Of a DNA stretch of 64,000 nt, positions 58,000 to 64,000 are shown piece after piece; the first letter of the stretch is position 1, and each line of letters opens with the position of its first letter. The notes beneath the pieces were generated by a model. It saw only the letters and a program-made list of their open reading frames with translations. It ran no database searches and had not been told where the DNA came from. Source of the stretch: Metallyticus violacea (taxonomy: Eukaryota; Arthropoda; Insecta; Mantodea; Metallyticidae); contig CM060830.1 of NCBI GenBank assembly GCA_030762175.1, forward strand, positions 44,442,501-44,506,500, given 5' to 3'. Position numbers and translations under genes: made by a program.

Positions 58000-59095
58000 A
58001 AAAAAACAACATAATATTTTGTACTAGATTGTTGGAGGCTTAATTTAGTATTATTTATCACCTCATCTTCAAATAAATATATTCTTTTTTTGTAAAATAG
58101 CATTGAAAACAGATGCATATAAACTTCAAATGAAAGGAAGTGTAAAGCCCACTGTCAAGCAATAGTTTTAAGTCTAGGCATGAATGTTGCTATATCCACC
58201 CTGTGAAATGTAGCAAACCTTTTTTTCTATTTGGTACCATATTTAACTTTTTAAAAAGATGCTGAAATGTTTTTAATGTAATTTAATGTAATGTTTTGCT
58301 AGAGGAAAAATATAACAGGTTTTAATTAAAAAAAAAAAAGTACCAGCTTTCAGCTTTTACACCCAGCAAATGCATAGTATTCTACAGGGTCATCAAGAAG
58401 TCATGTCACATCCCTTATGTGGCTGAGATCTCACTAGTGAAACAAATTCAGGAGGCAGCACTTACTGCCAAGCTTATGGTTATTCTGTTCACTTAACAAT
58501 CAAGGCAAGCACATGCTCCGACCCTTAGTAAAGGTGGCACTTTACCTACTAAAAACCGGTTTCGAAGGAAGAAAGGAATGAATGAATGAATGCAAGAAAT
58601 GCAGCAGTAACAGTTTTCTCCAGTGCAGTGCACATCACCCAGATGCGAAGGAACTTGTCAATGACACTTTATTTTGATGGTACTTTGTATTCTGCTTGAA
58701 TAACCTCAGCCTGAAACATGGATGTTACACAGCTTACTGAGATGTATGGCTGTCGGTTTTTATCCACTGCATCAAAAGAATGTCCATGCTTTGGCTGCAG
58801 GAAGTTTGGAGATATATAAAACTTGATGCATAACATTTTTGTATGTTACCCTGAAAAGTAAACATGGAATGGATTGCAGAAAGCATATTTCACTTTATTG
58901 AACTCAGTACAGGAAAAAAAATGCTATGGAATACAAACACCTTAAGTATTTCAACAAAATATTAAGAAATAATGCTTGGGCAAACACTCACAGAATTTTT
59001 AGGAATGCTACTTTGCTTTCCTCATTAATAGCTTGTAAATGTTTTCTAATGTCCACCAATTGTTTGAAAATCTAAGTTCAGTGAGTAAGTTCAAA
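58000..59095. other. Intron of the FG-GAP-like gene, no recognised feature
   Basis: Includes a short (aatg)n run at 58575-58591 preceded by a B-box-like 'ggtttcgaa', possibly a SINE tail. Otherwise nothing supported. Confidence 0.35.
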
Positions 59096-59099
59096 CTAC

Positions 59100-59185
59100 T
59101 ATTCTCATATAATTAAGATCATTAAGATCATTATATGATTAGCTTCACTGTATAAGTTTCAATTAACATTTTTAGTTACTGCCAT
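59100..59185. mobile_element. Penelope-like end module, isolated
   Basis: 'catataattaagatcat' and 'gattagcttcactgtata' match the outer edge of the PLE copies at 45310-45360 and 63020-63067. No coding sequence attached. Confidence 0.5.
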
Positions 59186-59199
59186 GCTCCAGAATTGGC

Positions 59200-60800
59200 C
59201 TTTTTAGTAAAAGGAAAATTAAGGTTGGAGAAAATAGTTCCAATGATCAAGTGACCATGATTTGGTATGTTTTTGCATTGATGGCACCATTAGTGATCAG
59301 CTGAGTTGAATTAAATCCTAGTCCAGAAATGGAGCAGGTTGTTGGAATGTTAAAGGGGATTTCAGAAGAAATTATTGAACTGAGAAAGATGGAGAAGAGG
59401 CTAAGAAAGAGAATAAGCAGATTAACAGAAGATGTGAAGGAGATTGTTGCAAGTTATCAATATAGAGTGGAACAAGATCTTGCGAACCATGATAGAAATA
59501 AGGAGTTGGAAAAAGCTGAGCCAAGAAACAAAAAAGTAAACATTATTATTTTTGGAATACAGGAAAACAGAGAGAAGAGAACCTGAAGAGAGGTTGAAGA
59601 AATACTTAAGGAAAACCTAAGGATCCACATATATGGCTGGGAAATATTTGATTATTTAGAACAGGTAGAAAGGGAGTTTGACCGAGGCCTATATCTGTCA
59701 TGTGTGCCACCATGAAATTTAAGTGGATGGTGCTGGAAAGTTAAAAAAAACTTAAGGGTATGAATATATTCATTGAGCAAGATTATGAGAAAGAAGAAAG
59801 GGAATATAGGGCTACTTTATTGAAGCAAATGAAAAAAGTCAGAGAAGAAGGAAAGATTGCCTATGTTAGGGGTTTGAATCTTTTCATAGATGGAAAGAAA
59901 CAGGACATGAATGGATGAAATACAATAGCAGCATCAAAGCGAGCAGAGAGGATCAAATTCCAGAAAACCGAGGTGGCAGTGGGGAGGAAGAAATGGCAAA
60001 AGGAGAGAAGGGGAGAGAGGAGCAGCTGATGACATCATCATGGCACATTCACAGTGTCCCCAACAGTTGAGCAAAGATGTCAACAGGGAAACATTAGGAG
60101 CTGTGGCTGCCTGGATCTGTGCAGGTAGACTGAATTGAGTATAGTCTACATGTCTGGGGGAAGTATAATGCAGGTAGAAGAGCAAAGAGTTGCATCAGAA
60201 AAAGAGGCAAGACTAACAAGAAGCAAAGCAAAGTTGGAGCACTACGGGTTTAGGAGAAAGGATTCAGGATAGAGATTCTGTACCTTTTCTATAGTATGAT
60301 GGAATGTGGAAGGATCAGTGGCAAAAAATGGGATGAAGGTTAAAGATAAAGGCCGGATTATTGGTGGTATATGTTTATCTGTAAGAAGAGAAGAAGTTTT
60401 AAAAATTAAGGTTGAAAAGGATTTAGGTGATAAAGTGCTATGGTGCAATACCAGTGATCTATGTGAAAGAAGTACATAAGTGAGTCTAGATATTGTTTAG
60501 AACCCATCTAGCTCTTCAAGTTTCTATGATTTAAATTTGTTTAACAAATTGAGAAAAAAATATTGAAGAGTTATAGGACAAATATACAAAGGTAGAATTA
60601 ATTTTCTGGGGAGATCCAAATGCAAGGATATGGAAAGAATAGATTAGGGTAGATTCCAATGATTGGGGACTAATAGAAGCAAATTTAGAGAAGGGTTGTA
60701 GTAATGATAAAATTTTTAATAACAAGGGTAAAATTAATTGAGTTCTGTGCAGAGAATAATTTCTTATGAAAATGGGAAAATGTACCAATTGAAACGAGAG
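59200..60800 (+). mobile_element. Non-LTR retrotransposon: ORF1 and start of ORF2 endonuclease
   Basis: Plus strand ORF1 starts at 59329 with a long coiled coil (EQVVGMLKGISEEIIELRKM, KRLRKRISRLTEDVKEIV), then NKKVNIIIFGIQENREKR, a stop, and more broken ORF1. After a GC-richer spacer (about 59930-60230), the ORF2 start reads YGMWKDQWQKM or FWNVEGSVAKN by frame, then GRIIGGICLSVRREEVL, the AP-endonuclease N-terminal region. The RT is missing. Sister of 24860-26330. Confidence 0.65.
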
Positions 60801-61324
60801 CAGAAGAATTTTAAATTTAAAAGTTAAAAGTCTTGTACTACATGTAACATTTTAAATTATAGTTACTTTTAAATATATTAATCATTCTGTTTTGTTATAT
60901 TATAATGTTTCTGCAATTTAATTGAATTTCATGAGCACTTAATTATATTTAAAATTTTTAATAAGCTGCTATAATCTATTATATTTCTTGATGATTCTAA
61001 TATACAAATAATAAGATGAATAAAATAAATTGTAACCCTATAATCTATAATGGATTCAAAATGTAATAAATAAATAGAACAACTAGATCAACTGATTATT
61101 TTCTCGAAGCTCTCTCTGCAATAGTGATGTAATAAATTTCAAATGATTTTGGAGACATAGCATTAAGTCTTGTGGTACAATTCACAGGGAGAACACAATT
61201 CTACAAAATACTGCTTTTTTGTAGAACAGACAAGAAGGCCACCATATAAATTTAATCTTAGCTCAGGTTGAAATTTAAATATTCTTCTACAGAATATGGT
61301 ATGTAAACTAACAAGAGTTTAATG

Positions 61325-62115
61325 GATATCATTGTATGATTCAGTTGAACTACACACTCTTAAAGCTTCACTTACTTTTCATAAATGTATGGAACCGGTT
61401 TCGAGAACATTTTGTTCCCATCTTCAGCCATGCTAAGGTTCAACTGTCAGATCATTCGTTGAGCTGTGGGAATGTATATTCTGCTCTGGTGGCGGTGTGA
61501 TAAACTTGTAGTTTATGTTTTCATCCCCGACAATGTCAAAGTTCATTATGCTGTCTTTGTATTTGTAGATGTAGATTTTCTCCCAGGTTGCTAATTCCAT
61601 AGGTCCTTGTACTGATTTTAATAATTTTGTTTCATTTATTATGTTGTGATTTTGTGTCCAAAAATAATATGCTTCTGCTGATTTCTCTATTTGCTTGTAC
61701 TTTATGTTCCTGAAATGTTCCTTTAACCGTGTGCCAATGTTTCTCTTTGTTTTCCCTATGTAGATTTTTTCACATTCTGCACAGTTTATTTTGTAAATAC
61801 CTGATTTTTCTTCTTGTGGAATACTGTCATTAACATTATCTATCAGCAAATTTTGAACATTAAATCTATTAATCGGTGTCAACCTGATATTAAAATCTTT
61901 AAGAATATTCTGAAATTTTTTGTGGCCCATGGATGATAAGTGAATTTTTTAAAAATAAGTTTATCTTTTTTTGCTGAAAGTGTTGTGGTTTCTTTGATAT
62001 GTTTTTGTCTCTTGAATTTATGCACCTTTTTATATACTAGTTCTTTTTTAAAACCATTTTTAACTGCTGTTTCTTCTATTTGTTTGTATTCTTTAAAATA
62101 TTCTTCTTTGCTAAT
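61325..62115 (-). mobile_element. Penelope-like element, 5'-truncated (linker plus GIY-YIG)
   Basis: Minus strand: 165-codon frame 61930-61433 with SGIYKINCAECEKIYIGKTK, RLKEHFRNIKYKQIEKS, YYFWTQNHNI and LATWEKIYIYKYKDS, preceded by the basic linker to 62115. The GIY and YIG motifs are intact, unlike the 35519 copy, where GIY reads GSY. Then the terminal repeat with a hammerhead at 61386. It stops abruptly at 62115, where the plus-strand PLE begins head to head. Confidence 0.9.
61386..61434 (-). ncRNA. Hammerhead ribozyme motif (PLE), complete core
   Basis: Minus strand: stem I GCAUGG/CCAUAC (one mismatch), CUGAAGA (61427-61421), stem II GGGAAC/GUUCUC with one G-U pair, GAAA (61402-61399), self-complementary stem III ACCGGU, U17, predicted cut between 61393 and 61392. 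Confidence 0.8.
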
Positions 62116-62157
62116 TCGTTATTAATTCACATTAATTCGTTTTACGACGATGATAAG

Positions 62158-64000
62158 ATGGAATACACAAACAATAACCTAAATAACTTCAACTGCAATT
62201 TTAACAACTTAAAAAAGGACATTAAAGAGTATATAAAATTAAAAGAAAAAAGCCGACTCATTTCTGCAGATATTCATTTTTTAAACCGCTGCCTAAAACA
62301 TAAAGTGTGTCCAAAGTTCGTCCGAAAAACCGTTAAATGTAACCACAACAGTCACGAGCAGTTAGCTGCTGAGAAAAAAGTTATTCAAATAGAAAAGTCA
62401 AAACATTATACTAAAATGGCAAATATTGATCTTAAACTATACAGAAAACACTTACAGATTTCAAACAGGTTAGTTTGCATAATATGGGATAATTTAATTG
62501 GTACAGCCTTAGAAGATATACAATTTCAAAACAAAAAAGTCAGTAATCAAAAAAGAAAATTTAGTAAGCTTTATCAAAAACCAAAGAAAACTCCAAACCC
62601 TAAGCAAACTTATGTAGAAAATCTATCTAATGAAAATTTCAAAACAGAAGAATTAGCATTTCTAAATAAAGGCTTAAAAACTTGTGTACAATACTCCACT
62701 AAAATAGAGGATTATTTGGTAGATTTGGAAGTGGCCATTGAAGGTTTGAAGAACAAAGAAAAAGAAATAGTTAGAATTAAATCAGAAAAAGTTTTTAAAG
62801 GCATTGTTAAAAAGAATACAGCAGTACACAATACTTATAAGAATACAATAAAATCCTTAAATGAAAAAGATGTTAATGAATATCATTGTATGATTCAGTT
62901 GAACTACACACTCTTAAAGCTTCACTTACTTTTCATAAATGTATGGAACCGGTTTCGAGAACATTTATGAAAAGTAAGTGAAGCTTTAAGAGTGTGTAGT
63001 TCAACTGAATCATACAATGATATTCATTAATATGATTGGCTTCACTGTGTAAAGTTCCAATTTACATTTAAGTGAAAAAGATGTTGTTTATACTAAAGCA
63101 GACAAAGGAAACAGAGTAGTAATTTTGGATAAAGAAGATTATAATAATAGAATGCAGAATTTATTAAATAAAAAAGAATATGTTCCAATCCCATCAGACC
63201 CATTGAAAAGGTGTGTTAATTCCACCAATGAGGTTCTGAAAACATGTACAGTCATTCCAAAAGAAACAATATTCAAAATAAAACACAGCAACTCTAAAAT
63301 AGCTAGGTTATATGGTTTACCAAAAATTCACAAGACTGGAAATGGTATGCGCCTCATCATTAACAACATCAATACTCCCTCTTACTATTTAGCAAAACGG
63401 TTAGCTAATAGATTCAAGGCATTACCAAAATTTCAAACCAGGAGCATAAATAATTCATATCAGTTAATAGAAAAAATTAAAGACATAAAATTGTACCCCT
63501 CTGACACTCTTATATCTTTCGATGTAGAATCTCTGTTTCCTAGCATACCAAAAGAAAAACTCCTGATTTATCTACATGATTGGCTAAAAACAAGTGGAAT
63601 TAATGATATACACATAAAAGAATACATCAAACTGACAGAAATTTGCATAAACCAAGCCTTTTTCACTTTTAAAGGAAAATTTTATAAACAACAAGCAGGA
63701 CTTACAATGGGCAGCCCCTGATTTCCATTTCTAGCTAATCTCTTCATGAGTAGATTTGAAACACACATCAACACAGCTTTTCCATACATATTTAAGGTAT
63801 GGTACAGATATGTAGACGATATATTTGCCATAGTTAACAAAAAACTCATTGAGGATGCCTTAAACTTCTGAATATACAAGATATAAATATATCATTTACA
63901 TACGAAATAGAAACAGATAACATGCTGCCATTCCTGGATATTAAAATAATGAAATGCCAAGAAAAACTTAAATTTGGAATATACAGAAAGAATACACATG
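62158..64000 (+). mobile_element. Penelope-like element, N-terminal region and RT, interrupted and off right edge
   Basis: The frame opens at ATG 62158 (MEYTNNNLNNFN) with a Lys/Asn-rich N-terminal region to 62874. It is broken by a 193-bp insertion and resumes at 63068 with SEKDVVYTKADKGNRVVILD, RLYGLPKIHKTG, SFDVESLFPSIP, QQAGLTMGSP and WYRYVDDIFAI, all PLE reverse transcriptase blocks in order. A TGA at 63719-63721 replaces a Leu codon (TTA in the 36600 copy), and a one-base frameshift lies at about 63866. The GIY-YIG part would follow beyond 64000. Confidence 0.92.
62875..63067. mobile_element. Hairpin insertion made of inverted PLE terminal repeats, with 18-bp target duplication
   Basis: The arms of 67 bp (from 62875, 'aatgaatatcattgtatg', to 'cttttcataaatg', and its exact reverse complement up to 'caatgatattcatt') enclose a 20-base loop with accggt. 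The right side continues 'gattggcttcactgtgta' to 63067. It is flanked by ttaaatgaaaaagatgtt (62857-62874) and ttaagtgaaaaagatgtt (63068-63085). Confidence 0.9.

Noticed and set aside
1..64000. CRISPR arrays, bacterial operons, rRNA genes, viral integrations
   Set aside because: No regularly spaced repeats, no bacterial gene structure, no rRNA-like sequence, and no virus-like coding block was recognised on either strand.

Overview
This is a 64-kb, AT-rich stretch of animal nuclear DNA, most likely from an insect. Genes are split by GT-AG introns of up to about 7 kb. Introns and intergenic DNA are packed with mariner transposons, non-LTR retrotransposons, tRNA-derived SINEs and Penelope-like elements (PLEs). 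There are no bacterial operons, CRISPR arrays or ribosome binding sites. The species cannot be named from the sequence alone.

Three host genes are visible. (1) Bases 1-522, minus strand: the N-terminal 174 codons of a gene that runs off the left edge, possibly an AFG2-type AAA ATPase. Its first exon lies in a tandem duplication whose outer copy carries an 11-bp frameshifting deletion. (2) Bases 1148-15840, plus strand: a complete six-exon gene of 450 codons for the DUF89 damage-control phosphatase ARMT1, reconstructed here with every splice phase agreeing. Genes 1 and 2 are head to head, so about 0.6 kb between them should hold a bidirectional promoter. (3) Bases 57923-31490, minus strand: the last eight exons (557 codons) of an FG-GAP/beta-propeller-like, probably secretory-pathway, protein. 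Its 5' exons lie beyond the right edge. Genes 2 and 3 converge across about 15.6 kb of repeats.

Repeats by region. 3.5-10 kb (ARMT1 introns): SINEs, a PLE relic, a LINE 3' end and a hAT-like relic. 16-28 kb: a LINE carrying a SINE with target duplications, a 1.18-kb mariner with both inverted repeats, more broken mariners (one split by a 314-bp foldback), a solo PLE terminal repeat and a LINE with ORF1. 30-31 kb: a PLE flanked by inverted terminal repeats. 33-57 kb (introns of gene 3): a DDE relic, at least five PLE pieces, several mariners and several LINEs. 59-64 kb: a LINE ORF1/ORF2 copy, then two PLE copies head to head. The right-hand PLE is interrupted by a hairpin insertion with 18-bp target duplications.

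The most interesting system is the set of hammerhead-ribozyme-like motifs in the PLE terminal repeats. Eight copies have a CUGANGA box, a stem II (imperfect in two) and GAAA in the right order; others are degenerate. Between subfamilies the short stem III differs in sequence but stays self-complementary (ACCGGU, ACAUGU, ACGCGU, ACAUAUGU), which fits known PLE hammerheads that work as dimers. Hammerheads in PLEs are already known; this window adds a clear local series of them, plus shared inactivating mutations that show how defective copies spread.
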